Of a DNA stretch of 44,341 nt, positions 31,847 through 40,601 are shown one piece after another. The translations under genes and the position numbers were made by a program. Origin of the DNA: Aquibium carbonis (lineage in GTDB: Bacteria; Pseudomonadota; Alphaproteobacteria; Rhizobiales; Rhizobiaceae); the NCBI RefSeq assembly GCF_003970795.1, contig NZ_RWKW01000011.1, positions 1 through 44,341 of the forward strand. Reading direction: 5' to 3'. Under the pieces are notes generated by a model. The model saw only the letters and a program-made list of their open reading frames with translations, ran no database searches and was not told the origin of the DNA. The first letter of the stretch is position 1, and each line of letters opens with the position of its first letter.

Positions 31847-32566
31847 CTACGGAGCGCCGACGGGCCGGGCCATGCCTTCGAACAGGATCGATCCGTCCGC
31901 GAAGGACATCCCTGCCGTCACACGGTAGCGCTGTCCTGGCTCGGGATTCGGCAGATCCGGCCCGCGCCACCGCGTCGTCTCGGCGGACTGCAGCGCGCCC
32001 AGCGGCACGAAGCCGATCACGTCGTCGTAGATCGTCCAGAGATGAAACCCGGCGCCATCGACCGCGCCTTCGAGCGCCAGGGGCACGAAGCGAAGCGTGT
32101 CGTCATTGCCGACCTCGAGAATGCCGCCGAGGCCGCCGCTCTCGTCGGTGAGGGCGACGACCATGGCCGGCGTGGCCGGGCTCGACGATCTGTCGCCCGC
32201 GACATAGCTCGCCCCGCAGGCCGCGGCCACGCCGGCAACCAGAAGGGCGCCCTTCCAGCCGGACGCGAGAGGCGAGCGCGCAAACGACGAACGGCCCGTC
32301 GCGCGCGCCGACCGGCCGGTCCGGGCGGCGGGCGAGGCGACGGCCTGCATCTGGGGAAGGCTGTTCAGCCCCGCTTCGACGGACCGCCACAACTCCCTGT
32401 CGGTGAGGGTGTCGCTGCGCCGGATCCGCTCGGAAAGACGCAGCACGGCCTCGCGGAACTTCGGGTCGAGCTCGAGGTCGCGTTCCGCGCGCTCGCGTTC
32501 GGCCGGCTCCATCCGGCCCATGACATAGTCCCCCGCGCGTCCGTAACGTTCGCTGTCGCTGCTCAT
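31847..32566 (-). CDS. RskA-type anti-sigma factor, no sigma gene beside it
   Basis: A 239-residue membrane anti-sigma factor. The cytosolic N-terminus (1-70; GDYVMGRMEPAERERAERDL, DPKFREAVLRLSERIR) is the anti-sigma helical domain without a zinc HxxxCxxC motif. A Ser/Arg-rich linker, one transmembrane helix (~103-122, WKGALLVAGVAAACGASYVAG) and a periplasmic RskA/anti-sigma-K domain (GFHLWTIYDD, YRVTAGMSFADGSILFEG) follow. It would hold an ECF sigma factor of the SigK type at the membrane. Such genes normally lie next to their sigma gene; here the upstream gene is slyX (95 bases away) and no sigma gene is in the window. No clear ribosome binding site precedes the ATG. Confidence 0.78.
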   Translation of the reverse strand: MSSDSERYGRAGDYVMGRMEPAERERAERDLELDPKFREAVLRLSERIRRSDTLTDRELWRSVEAGLNSLPQMQAVASPAARTGRSARATGRSSFARSPLASGWKGALLVAGVAAACGASYVAGDRSSSPATPAMVVALTDESGGLGGILEVGNDDTLRFVPLALEGAVDGAGFHLWTIYDDVIGFVPLGALQSAETTRWRGPDLPNPEPGQRYRVTAGMSFADGSILFEGMARPVGAP

Positions 32567-32661
32567 GGCGTCTGATCCGCAGTCGGTCCTCCCCGGACCG
32601 AGGCCATGATAGAGCATCCGGCGCCGCGGCGGAACCGTGAACAGGCGTCCGTCACCACCAG

Positions 32662-32868
32662 CTACCAGTGCGGCGGCTTCGTCACCGGGACGTCAGAACC
32701 CGTCCGTTCCTCGACGGCGAGGAAGCGTTCGGTCAGGAGGTCGAGCTTCTTGCGCATCTTCTCGACGACGACCCACTGCTCGGCGAGCTGGCCGGACAGA
32801 TCCTCGATGGTGCGCTCCTGTTCGGCGACGATCATTTCGAGCCGGGCGACGCGGTCGTCTTCGTTCAT
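32662..32868 (-). CDS. slyX: SlyX family protein
   Basis: A 68-residue protein that is nearly all one amphipathic coiled-coil helix (RVARLEMIVAEQERTIEDLS, LAEQWVVVEKMRKKLDLLTE) with the family's C-terminal PPHW. SlyX has no established function. Its ATG overlaps the thioesterase stop (ATGA, 32865-32868), so it is translated from the same minus-strand transcript as the Fe-ADH and thioesterase genes. Confidence 0.88.
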   Translation of the reverse strand: MNEDDRVARLEMIVAEQERTIEDLSGQLAEQWVVVEKMRKKLDLLTERFLAVEERTGSDVPVTKPPHW

Positions 32869-33299
32869 GTCGCGATCCCCTCGAGCGCGACGCGCAACGC
32901 CTCGTTCAACGGCATGGGCTTGCGGCTTTCGCGGTCGACATAGACGTGGATGAAGAAGCCTTCCGCCGCCGCCGTTTCATCCGCGTTGCGAAACAGGCCG
33001 ACCTCGTAGCGCACCGAACTGGACCCGAGCCGGGCGACGCGGATGCCGGCGGTCACGACATCGGGAAACGCCATCTCGGCAAAGTAGCGACACCCCGTCT
33101 CGACCACGAGGCCGATCTGGCGGCCACCGTGGAAATCGAGCACGCCGCGTTCGACGAGCCAGCCATTCACCGCCGTGTCGAACAGCGAATAATGGACCAC
33201 GTTGTTCATGTGGCCGTAGACGTCGTTGTCCATCCAGCGCGTCTGGATGGTGCGGAAGGCGCGATAGCCGGCGCGGGTGCCAGGCGCGGGGCGCGTCAT
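32865..33299 (-). CDS. 4HBT/YbgC-type acyl-CoA thioesterase
   Basis: A 144-residue hot-dog-fold thioesterase that hydrolyses acyl-CoA thioesters. The active-site motif RWMDNDVYGHMNNVVHY (21-37) carries the catalytic Asp and the HMNN helix of the 4-hydroxybenzoyl-CoA thioesterase group; ETGCRYFAEMAFPDVV and FIHVYVDRESRKPMPL are the other family blocks. The substrate is not evident. The start overlaps the Fe-ADH stop by one base (TGATG) and its end overlaps slyX, so the three genes form a coupled operon. Confidence 0.88.
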   Translation of the reverse strand: MTRPAPGTRAGYRAFRTIQTRWMDNDVYGHMNNVVHYSLFDTAVNGWLVERGVLDFHGGRQIGLVVETGCRYFAEMAFPDVVTAGIRVARLGSSSVRYEVGLFRNADETAAAEGFFIHVYVDRESRKPMPLNEALRVALEGIAT

Positions 33300-34474
33300 C
33301 ACCAGGCCGCGCGGTAGATCGCCAGCGCGTCGGATTCGCCCACCGGGCGCGGATTGTTCACCAGCAGGCGCTGCTGCTTCATGGCATCCGCCGCCATCTT
33401 GGCCAGATGCTCCTCGCCGATGCCGACGTCGCGCAGGCGCGGCTGCAGCCCGACACGGGCGGAGAGATCGGCCAACGCCTCGATGAAGGCGGCGCAGCGA
33501 CCCTGGACCCCTTCCTCGCGGGCCAGGCCGGGGAAGGCGTCGGCGGCGATTTCGGCGTAGAGATGCGCGGCGTCCGGCGCGTTGAAGCGCAGCACGTGCG
33601 GCAGCACCAGCGCGTTCGACAGGCCGTGCGGAACGTGGAACGTGCCGCCGATCGGATAGGCCAGCGCGTGCACGGCGGCCACGGGCGAATTGGCAAAGGC
33701 CTGCCCGGCCAGCATGGAGCCGAGCAGCATGGCGCCGCGCGCGGCGATGTTGCCGCCGTCGCTCACGGCCGTCTCGATGTTGGCGCCGATCAGCTGCAGC
33801 GCCTGCTTCGCCAGGCTGCGCGACAGGGGATTGTTGTTGGCGCTCTTCGACGCATAGGCCTCGATGGCATGCACCATGGCGTCGATGCCGGTGGCCGCCG
33901 TGATCGCCGGCGGCAGGCCGAGCGTCAGCTCGGCATCGAGCACGGCGACGTCGGGGAGAATGACCGGGGAGGAAACGCCGCGCTTTTCCTCGTCGCCGAC
34001 CGTGATGATGGAGACCGGCGTCACTTCCGATCCGGTGCCGGCCGTCGTCGGCACCAGCACCAGCGGCAGGCGCGGCCCCCTGGCATTGCCGACGCCCCAG
34101 GCGCCGTCGAGATCCTCGCTGGAACCGATCAGCAGCGCAGCCAGCTTGGCCACGTCGAGCGACGAGCCGCCGCCGAAGCCGACCACGCCGGTCACGCCGG
34201 CGGACCGTCCCGCGCTGGTGGCCTGCATCAGCGTCGCGAGCGAGGGATCCGCCTCGACCTGATCGAAGATCGTCACGGGGATGCCCGCCGCCTCGAAAGA
34301 GGCCAGCGCCGGGTCGCAAAGCCCCAGCCTGCGCAGGCCGGGGTCGGTGACGAACAGGACCGTCTCTCCGAGCCTCCTGCCGGTGAGCTGGCCCAGCCGT
34401 CTGGCGGCGCCGTTCTCGAAAACGATCGAGGGGGTGGTGTTGAATGTGAAGGGAGGGAATGCCGGATTTGTCAT
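33299..34474 (-). CDS. Iron-containing (group III) alcohol dehydrogenase
   Basis: A 391-residue dehydrogenase of the Fe-ADH family. The NAD(P) site is GFGGGSSLDVAK (99-110). The metal ligands are D198 and H202 in TGIDAMVHAIEAY, H269 in VHALAYPIGG and H283 in HVPHGLSNALVLP, with the spacing seen in FucO. VPTTAGTGSEVTP (141-153) is also typical. The substrate (a primary alcohol, lactaldehyde or hydroxy acid) is unknown. The ATG at 34474 is chosen because the conserved part begins soon after; no clear ribosome binding site is present. It heads the minus-strand operon and is divergent from the ABC ATPase gene. Confidence 0.9.
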   Translation of the reverse strand: MTNPAFPPFTFNTTPSIVFENGAARRLGQLTGRRLGETVLFVTDPGLRRLGLCDPALASFEAAGIPVTIFDQVEADPSLATLMQATSAGRSAGVTGVVGFGGGSSLDVAKLAALLIGSSEDLDGAWGVGNARGPRLPLVLVPTTAGTGSEVTPVSIITVGDEEKRGVSSPVILPDVAVLDAELTLGLPPAITAATGIDAMVHAIEAYASKSANNNPLSRSLAKQALQLIGANIETAVSDGGNIAARGAMLLGSMLAGQAFANSPVAAVHALAYPIGGTFHVPHGLSNALVLPHVLRFNAPDAAHLYAEIAADAFPGLAREEGVQGRCAAFIEALADLSARVGLQPRLRDVGIGEEHLAKMAADAMKQQRLLVNNPRPVGESDALAIYRAAW

Positions 34475-34594
34475 GGCGCGGAAATTGACAAGCCGCGAGC
34501 CTTTTGTCGAGAGTGAAGGATGGGCAATTGGCAACCGTGGTCGCGCGTGTTAGCAACTTTGATCAAACGATAAAAAACGAGGGGACCCGGTTGC

Positions 34595-36127
34595 ATGGCG
34601 CCAGCTGCAATCGAACTCAAAGGCATCAACAAGAGTTTCGGCGCGGTTCATGCCAACCGTGACATCGACATCGAGATTCCGAAGGGCACGATCCACGGGA
34701 TCATCGGCGAGAACGGGGCCGGCAAGTCGACGTTGATGTCGATCCTCTACGGCTTCTACCAGGCCGACAGCGGCGAGATCTTCGTCGACGGCAAGAAGAC
34801 CGACATCCAGACCCCGAACGATGCCATCGCCGCCGGAATCGGCATGGTGCACCAGCATTTCATGCTGGTCGAGAATTTCACCGTGCTGGAAAACATCATC
34901 CTCGGCGCGGAGGGCTCGCAGCTGCTCAATGCCGGCATTTCGCGCGCGCGCTCCGAACTGCACCGGCTGGAGCAGGATTACGGCCTCGAGGTCGATCCGG
35001 ACGCCGTCGTGGAGGAGCTGGCCGTCGGCCTGCAGCAGCGCGTCGAGATCCTGAAGGCGCTCTACCGGGGCGCCGAGATCCTGATCCTCGACGAGCCGAC
35101 CGGCGTGCTGACCCCGGCCGAGGCCGATCATCTCTTCCGCATCCTGCGCATGCTGAAGGACGAGGGAAAGACGGTGGTGCTGATCACGCACAAGCTGCGC
35201 GAGATCATGGCCGTCACCGACAACGTCTCCGTGATGCGGCAAGGCACGATCGTGGCGACGCGCAAGACCGCCGCGACCACGGTGGAGGAACTGGCGGAGC
35301 TGATGGTGGGTCGCCGCGTCCTGCTGCGCGTCGACAAGGGCGAACCGAACCCCGCGGCGGTCAAGCTGTCGGTCCGGAACCTGACGGTGAAGGATTCGCG
35401 CGGCGTCACCATGGTCAACGACGTGTCCTTCGACGTGCGGGCGGGCGAGATCGTCGGCGTGGCGGGGGTGGCGGGCAACGGCCAGTCGGAACTGATCGAG
35501 ACGATCGCCGGCATCCGCAAGGCGGTTTCGGGAACGGTCATGCTCGACGGCAAGCCGATCGACGTGACGGGCGCGGCCGACCCCGGCGAATTGCGCGACC
35601 GGGGCCTGGCGCACGTACCCGAGGACCGCCACCATGTCGGCCTCGTGCTGCCCTTCGAGGAGAACGAGAACGCGATGCTCGGCTACCACGACGACCCGAA
35701 ATTCCTCAACGGACCTTTCCTGAACATCGACGCGATCCGCGCGGACGCGCGCGAGAAGATCCAGAAATACGACATCCGGCCTGCCGACTGCCGCCTGAAG
35801 ACGGCGAATTTCTCCGGCGGCAACCAGCAGAAGATCGTGCTCGCCCGCGAGATGGAGCATGATCCGGGCGTGCTGATCGTCGGCCAGCCGACGCGCGGCG
35901 TCGACGTGGGCGCCATCGAATTCATCCACAAGCAGCTGATCGCCATGCGCGACGGCGGCAAGGCGGTGCTGCTGGTCTCGGTCGAACTCGACGAGGTGCG
36001 CTCGCTGTCCGACCGGATCCTGGTGATGTTCGACGGACGCCTGGTCGGCGAGCGCGGTCCCGACGCCACCGAAGGCGAACTCGGCCTGCTTATGGCCGGC
36101 GTCGAAGCCCGGGAGGCGGCGGAGTAA
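34595..36127 (+). CDS. Nucleoside ABC importer ATPase (two ABC domains)
   Basis: A 510-residue duplicated ATPase of the simple sugar/nucleoside (CUT2-like, BMP-partner) type. Domain one has Walker A GENGAGKST (38-46), a signature region VGLQQRVEILKAL and Walker B ILILDEPT. Domain two has a divergent Walker A (VAGNGQSELIE), a good signature NFSGGNQQKIVLARE, and Walker B ending GQPTRGVD, so its catalytic Glu is lost, as is common in these transporters. AGGGG precedes the ATG. It begins the transporter-salvage operon running to deoA, and its stop overlaps the next start by one base (TAATG). Confidence 0.93.
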   Translation: MAPAAIELKGINKSFGAVHANRDIDIEIPKGTIHGIIGENGAGKSTLMSILYGFYQADSGEIFVDGKKTDIQTPNDAIAAGIGMVHQHFMLVENFTVLENIILGAEGSQLLNAGISRARSELHRLEQDYGLEVDPDAVVEELAVGLQQRVEILKALYRGAEILILDEPTGVLTPAEADHLFRILRMLKDEGKTVVLITHKLREIMAVTDNVSVMRQGTIVATRKTAATTVEELAELMVGRRVLLRVDKGEPNPAAVKLSVRNLTVKDSRGVTMVNDVSFDVRAGEIVGVAGVAGNGQSELIETIAGIRKAVSGTVMLDGKPIDVTGAADPGELRDRGLAHVPEDRHHVGLVLPFEENENAMLGYHDDPKFLNGPFLNIDAIRADAREKIQKYDIRPADCRLKTANFSGGNQQKIVLAREMEHDPGVLIVGQPTRGVDVGAIEFIHKQLIAMRDGGKAVLLVSVELDEVRSLSDRILVMFDGRLVGERGPDATEGELGLLMAGVEAREAAE

Positions 36128-37266
36128 TGAGCACCCCCTATGCCAAGCTGCCGGCCTGGGCCGACTACGGCCTGATCCCGGTGATCAACCTCTTCGTGGC
36201 TTTCGCGGTCGCGGGCCTCGTGGTGCTCCTGGTGGGCGAGAGCCCCGTCCAGGCGGCGACGCTGCTGATCAAGGGCGCCTTCGGCTCGGGCGCCGGCATC
36301 GGCTACACGCTGTACTATGCGACGAGCTTCATCTTCACCGGGCTCGCCGTCGCCGTCGCCTTCCATTGCGGCCTGTTCAACATCGGCGGCGAGGGCCAGG
36401 CCTATGTCGGCGGGCTCGGCGTCGCCATCGTCTGCCTGTCCTTCGACAGCGTGTTTCCGTGGTGGGTCAACTTTCCGCTGGCCATCCTCGGCAGCGCCGC
36501 GATCGGCGCCTTCTGGGCCATGATCCCGGCCATCCTGCAGGCCAAGCGCGGCAGCCACATCGTCATCACGACGATCATGTTCAACTTCATCGCCGCGAGC
36601 CTGATGGTCTACCTGCTGGTGGGGCCGCTGAAGCCGGCGAATTCGATGGCGCCGCAGACCCGCACCTTCGCGCAGGACGCCTGGCTGCCCAAGCTCGGCT
36701 GGGTGCTCGAACTGTTCGGCGCGTCGATCCGCTCGACACCGCTCAACCTGTCCTTCGTGCTGGCGCTGGTCATGGCGGTGGTGGTGTGGGTGCTGATCTG
36801 GCGCACCAAGCTCGGCTACGAGATCCGCACCTACGGGTTCAGCCCCAAGGCGGCGAAATATGCCGGCGTCGGCGAAGCGCGCATCATCGTCGTCACCATG
36901 ATGCTGTCGGGCGCGCTGGCGGGGATGATGGCGCTGAACCCGGTGATGGGCGACCAGCATCGGCTGCAACTCGATTTCGTCACCGGCGCCGGCTTCGTCG
37001 GCATCGCGGTGGCGCTGATGGGCCGCTCGCATCCGGCCGGCATCGTGCCCGCGGCGATCCTGTTCGGCATGCTCTACCAGGGCGGAGCGGAAATCTCCTT
37101 CGTCATGCCCAACATCTCGCGCGACATGATCGTCATCATCCAGGGCCTGGTGATCCTGTTCGCGGGCGCGCTGGAGCACATGTTCAGGCCGAGCCTGCAG
37201 GCCGCGCTCGCGAGCCTTTCGCCGAAATCGATGGGCATGAACGCGACCAAGCGGGAAGGAGCCTGA
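36127..37266 (+). CDS. Nucleoside ABC importer permease 1
   Basis: A 379-residue inner-membrane permease of the BPD_transp_2 (YufP/RbsC-like) family, with about ten hydrophobic segments. Typical blocks are FHCGLFNIGGEGQAYVGGLG, AKRGSHIVITTIMFNFIAAS and SPKAAKYAGVGEARIIV. It forms the translocation pore with the next permease. It is coupled to the ATPase gene by a one-base overlap and is followed by the second permease after one base. Confidence 0.92.
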   Translation: MSTPYAKLPAWADYGLIPVINLFVAFAVAGLVVLLVGESPVQAATLLIKGAFGSGAGIGYTLYYATSFIFTGLAVAVAFHCGLFNIGGEGQAYVGGLGVAIVCLSFDSVFPWWVNFPLAILGSAAIGAFWAMIPAILQAKRGSHIVITTIMFNFIAASLMVYLLVGPLKPANSMAPQTRTFAQDAWLPKLGWVLELFGASIRSTPLNLSFVLALVMAVVVWVLIWRTKLGYEIRTYGFSPKAAKYAGVGEARIIVVTMMLSGALAGMMALNPVMGDQHRLQLDFVTGAGFVGIAVALMGRSHPAGIVPAAILFGMLYQGGAEISFVMPNISRDMIVIIQGLVILFAGALEHMFRPSLQAALASLSPKSMGMNATKREGA

Positions 37267-37267
37267 C

Positions 37268-38230
37268 ATGGATACGCTGGTCCAGCTCCTCGACGCGATG
37301 GTGCGCGTTTCCGTGCCGTTGCTGCTCGCCTGCCTCGCCGGCCTCTATTCGGAGCGTTCGGGCGTCTTCGACATCGGGCTGGAGGGCAAGATGCTGGCCG
37401 GCGCCTTTGCCGGCGCGGCGGCCGCGGCCGCCTCCGGCTCGGCCTGGATCGGCCTGTCGGCCGCCATCCTGGTGGCGGTGTTCCTGGCGCTGGTGCACGG
37501 CTTCGCCTCGATCACCCATCGCGGCAACCAGATCGTCTCGGGCGTCGCGATCAACTTCATCGCGGCGGGCTCGACCATCATTCTCGGCCAGGCCTGGTTC
37601 AGGCAGGGCGGGCGGACCCCGTCGCTGGCCGGCGATGCGCGGTTCCAGACGATCGAGCTTCCGGGGGCGGCGGCCGTGCGCGACGTGCCCGTGCTCGGGC
37701 CGATCTATTCCGAGATCATCTCTGGCCATTCCATCCTGGTCTATTTCGCCTTCTTCATGGTGCCGTTCACCTGGTGGGCGCTGTTTCGCACCCGCTTCGG
37801 CCTGCGGCTGCGCGCGGTGGGCGAAAATCCGGCCGCGGTCGACACCGCCGGCATCTCGGTCACCTGGCTGCGATACCGCGCGGTGATCATCACCGGCATC
37901 CTGACCGGCGTCGCGGGCGCCTATCTCTCGGTGGCGCAGAACGCCGGCTTCGTGAAGGACATGACGGCGGGCAAGGGCTTCATCGCGCTCGCGGCGCTGA
38001 TCTTCGCCAAGTGGAAGCCGGTGCCGGCCATGTTCGCCTGCCTGCTGTTCGGTTTCCTCGAAGCCTCGTCGATCCGCTTCCAGGGCATGGACTGGCCGCT
38101 GGTGGGCCGTGTCCCCGTGCAGCTGATCAACGCCCTGCCCTTCGTGCTGACCGTCATCCTGCTCGCCGGCTTCATCGGCCGGGCCGTTCCGCCGAAGGCC
38201 GGCGGGGTGGCCTATGTGAAGGAGCGGTGA
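37268..38230 (+). CDS. Nucleoside ABC importer permease 2
   Basis: A 320-residue permease of the same family (YufQ-like), with eight to nine hydrophobic segments. SGVFDIGLEGKMLAGAFAGA, HRGNQIVSGVAINFIAAG and GLRLRAVGENPAAVDTAGIS are family blocks. It pairs with permease 1. The 164-base gap before cdd contains an inverted heptad repeat, so the operon is interrupted by a palindromic element although no terminator is visible. Confidence 0.92.
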   Translation: MDTLVQLLDAMVRVSVPLLLACLAGLYSERSGVFDIGLEGKMLAGAFAGAAAAAASGSAWIGLSAAILVAVFLALVHGFASITHRGNQIVSGVAINFIAAGSTIILGQAWFRQGGRTPSLAGDARFQTIELPGAAAVRDVPVLGPIYSEIISGHSILVYFAFFMVPFTWWALFRTRFGLRLRAVGENPAAVDTAGISVTWLRYRAVIITGILTGVAGAYLSVAQNAGFVKDMTAGKGFIALAALIFAKWKPVPAMFACLLFGFLEASSIRFQGMDWPLVGRVPVQLINALPFVLTVILLAGFIGRAVPPKAGGVAYVKER

Positions 38231-38251
38231 GGGGGAGTGGGAAGTGGGCAA

Positions 38252-38376
38252 TCGGCAGTCGGCAGTCGGCAGTCGGAAACAAGTGGACCCGTCCGACGTC
38301 CCGCCAGAATAGCCGCTGCCGCCTCAAAGGCGCATGAAACAATCTCGACTGCCGACTGCCGACTGCCGACTGCCGA
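38252..38376. repeat. Inverted arrays of a 7-bp repeat between permease and cdd
   Basis: Three full and one partial copies of TCGGCAG (38252-38276) face four copies of CTGCCGA (38349-38376), i.e. the same heptad on the opposite strand, about 70 bases apart. Transcribed, the arms could form a stem of 20 or more pairs around the central segment. The flanks are unlike coding sequence. It looks like a small palindromic mobile or repeat unit inserted in the operon. Confidence 0.75.
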
Positions 38377-38394
38377 TTTTCCCCCGGAGCCCCC

Positions 38395-38787
38395 ATGTCC
38401 CACGATCTCTTCGAAGCAGCGCGCAAGGCCATGGCGAGGGCGCATGCGCCCTACTCGAAATTCCCGGTCGGGGCCGCCCTGCGCACCACTGACGGCCGCA
38501 TCTATGCCGGCGCCAACATGGAGGTGGCGTCCTATCCGGAGGGCTGGTGCGCCGAGACGACAATGCTCGGCCACTATGTGATGGACGGCGGCGGGGAGAT
38601 CGCGGAAGTGGCGGTCTTGGCCGAGCGCATGGCCCGCATCACGCCTTGCGGCGGCTGCCGGCAGCGACTGGCCGAGTTCGGCCGCGCCGACACGAAGCTG
38701 CATTTGTGCGACGAAACCGGTATAGTGGAGACAACGACCCTGGGGGCCATGCTTCCCCTGGGCTTCCAGGGAGACATTCTGAAGTGA
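38395..38787 (+). CDS. cdd: Cytidine deaminase Cdd
   Basis: A 130-residue tetrameric-type deaminase that converts cytidine and deoxycytidine to uridine and deoxyuridine. The zinc site is C52-A-E54 (WCAETTM) with C85 and C88 in PCGGCRQ; E54 is the proton shuttle. SKFPVGAALRT (21-31) is the substrate loop. A CGGAG lies upstream of the ATG. Its stop overlaps the next GTG start by four bases (GTGA), so it is coupled to the phosphorylase gene. Confidence 0.96.
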   Translation: MSHDLFEAARKAMARAHAPYSKFPVGAALRTTDGRIYAGANMEVASYPEGWCAETTMLGHYVMDGGGEIAEVAVLAERMARITPCGGCRQRLAEFGRADTKLHLCDETGIVETTTLGAMLPLGFQGDILK

Positions 38788-39578
38788 AGACCGCGATCGA
38801 TCATCTCGTCGAGAAGCTGGCCGGGCGAACGGCGGACACGGCCCTCGTGCTCGGCTCCGGCCTGGGCGGCCTCGTCGACGACCTGGAGGATGCGGTGCGC
38901 ATTCCCTATGGCGATCTGCCCGGTTTTCCCGTCAGCGGCGTCTCGGGCCATGCCGGGCAGATCGTCGCCGGCCGCTTCGGAGGGGCGCCGGTGCTGATGC
39001 TGGCCGGCCGCGCGCATTATTACGAGCATGGCAATGCCGCCGCCATGCGCCCGGTGCTGGAGACGCTCGCCGGGATCGGCGTGACCAAGCTCGTCCTCAC
39101 CAATGCCGCCGGCTCGCTGCGGCCCGAGATGGGCCCGGGCTCGGTGATGCTGATCACCGACCACATCAATTTTTCCGGCTCCAACCCGCTGTTCGGCGAA
39201 CCGACCGACCGTCGCTTCGTGGGCCTGACGGAAGCCTATGACGCGGGCATCCGCGCGGCGCTGAAGGCCGCCGCCGCCGCGACGGACACGCCGCTGCACG
39301 AAGGCGTCTACATGTGGTTTTCCGGCCCGTCCTTCGAGACGCCGGCCGAAATCCGCATGGCCCGCATCGTCGGCGCCGACGCGGTGGGCATGTCGACCGT
39401 GCCGGAAGTGATTCTCGCCCGCTTCCTCGGCATGCGGGTCGCGGCCTGTTCGGTGATCACCAACCTGGCGGCCGGCATGACCGGCCAGGAGCTTTCGCAT
39501 CAGGAGACCAAGGACATGGCGCCGCTGGGCGGCGCGCGCCTGGCCGCGATCCTGCGCAAGGCGATCGGAGAGATTTGA
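38784..39578 (+). CDS. punA: Purine nucleoside phosphorylase (trimeric PNP type)
   Basis: A 264-residue phosphorylase that splits inosine, guanosine and their deoxy forms into base and (deoxy)ribose-1-phosphate. Family motifs: GSGLGGLVDDL (24-34, phosphate site), H56, AGRAHYYEHG (74-83), TNAAGSLRPEMGPGS (106-120) and FSGPSFETPAEIRM, VGMSTVPE. These place it in the PunA/XapA group, not the hexameric DeoD group. The start is a GTG at 38784 overlapping cdd; a longer ATG frame inside cdd is not used. Its stop overlaps the deoC ATG by one base. Confidence 0.93.
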   Translation: MKTAIDHLVEKLAGRTADTALVLGSGLGGLVDDLEDAVRIPYGDLPGFPVSGVSGHAGQIVAGRFGGAPVLMLAGRAHYYEHGNAAAMRPVLETLAGIGVTKLVLTNAAGSLRPEMGPGSVMLITDHINFSGSNPLFGEPTDRRFVGLTEAYDAGIRAALKAAAAATDTPLHEGVYMWFSGPSFETPAEIRMARIVGADAVGMSTVPEVILARFLGMRVAACSVITNLAAGMTGQELSHQETKDMAPLGGARLAAILRKAIGEI

Positions 39579-40591
39579 TGAACGCCAGAACCGCCGAGCC
39601 CGCGTCCGGCATGGCGACCGGGCTGGTGAGGATCGAACAGCCGCAGGCGCGCGTCGAGGGCGTGCCGTTCCAGGCCGACTGGTTCGACGCAGTGGACGTG
39701 AACCTGTCGGCGGTCGAGCGCCGGACGGCCACGCTCGGCGCCCGTCGCTCGGTGAAGAAGGAGTGGCAGGCGGCCTGGCTGGTCAAGGCGATCCAGTGCA
39801 TCGACCTGACGACGCTGGCCGGCGACGACACGCCGGGCCGCGTGCAGCGGCTCTGCGCCAAGGCGCGGCATCCGCTGCGCGACGATCTCGTCGAGGCGCT
39901 GGGGCTGACCGGCCGCCGGCTGACGACGGGCGCGGTGTGCGTCTATCCCACGATGGTGCGCACGGCGGTGAAGGCGCTCGAAGGCTCGGGCATCCCGGTC
40001 GCCTCGGTGGCGACGGGCTTTCCCGCCGGGCTGACGCCGCTGGAGCAGCGGCTGGCCGAGATCCGCTACGCGGTCGGCGAGGGCGCCGAGGAGATCGACA
40101 TCGTCATCACCCGGGCGCATGCGCTGACCGGCAACTGGCAGGCGCTCTACGACGAGATCAGCCTGATGCGCGAAGCCTGCGGCAATGCCCACATGAAGGC
40201 GATCCTGGCCACGGGCGAACTGAAGACGCTGACCAACGTCTACCGCGCCTCGATGGTGGCGATGATGGCCGGCTCCGATTTCATCAAGACGTCCACCGGC
40301 ATGGAAGGCGTCAACGCCACGCTGCCGGTCAGCCTCGTCATGGTGCGCGCCATCCGCGACTTCCTGGAGCGGACCGGCCAGCGCGTCGGCTTCAAGCCGG
40401 CCGGCGGCATCCGCGCCGCCAAGGACGCGCTCGCCTGGCTGATCCTGATGAAGGAGGAACTGGGCCGCGACTGGCTGGACCCCGACATGTTCCGCTTCGG
40501 CGCCAGCGCGCTGCTCTCCGACATCGAGCGCCAGCTCGAGCATTTCGTGACGGGGCGCTATTCGTCGACGGACCGGCACGGGATGGCGTGA
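39578..40591 (+). CDS. deoC: Deoxyribose-phosphate aldolase DeoC
   Basis: A 337-residue aldolase that cleaves 2-deoxyribose-5-phosphate into glyceraldehyde-3-phosphate and acetaldehyde. The Schiff-base lysine is K237 in GSDFIKTSTGM; KAILATGEL and RVGFKPAGGIRAAKDAL supply the partner residues. It is of the long form (about 80 residues longer at the N-terminus than E. coli DeoC), like eukaryotic DERA. It starts on the last base of punA (TGATG) and is followed after 10 bases by the aldehyde dehydrogenase gene, a logical consumer of its acetaldehyde. Confidence 0.95.
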   Translation: MNARTAEPASGMATGLVRIEQPQARVEGVPFQADWFDAVDVNLSAVERRTATLGARRSVKKEWQAAWLVKAIQCIDLTTLAGDDTPGRVQRLCAKARHPLRDDLVEALGLTGRRLTTGAVCVYPTMVRTAVKALEGSGIPVASVATGFPAGLTPLEQRLAEIRYAVGEGAEEIDIVITRAHALTGNWQALYDEISLMREACGNAHMKAILATGELKTLTNVYRASMVAMMAGSDFIKTSTGMEGVNATLPVSLVMVRAIRDFLERTGQRVGFKPAGGIRAAKDALAWLILMKEELGRDWLDPDMFRFGASALLSDIERQLEHFVTGRYSSTDRHGMA

Positions 40592-40601
40592 GGCACAGCG
40601 G

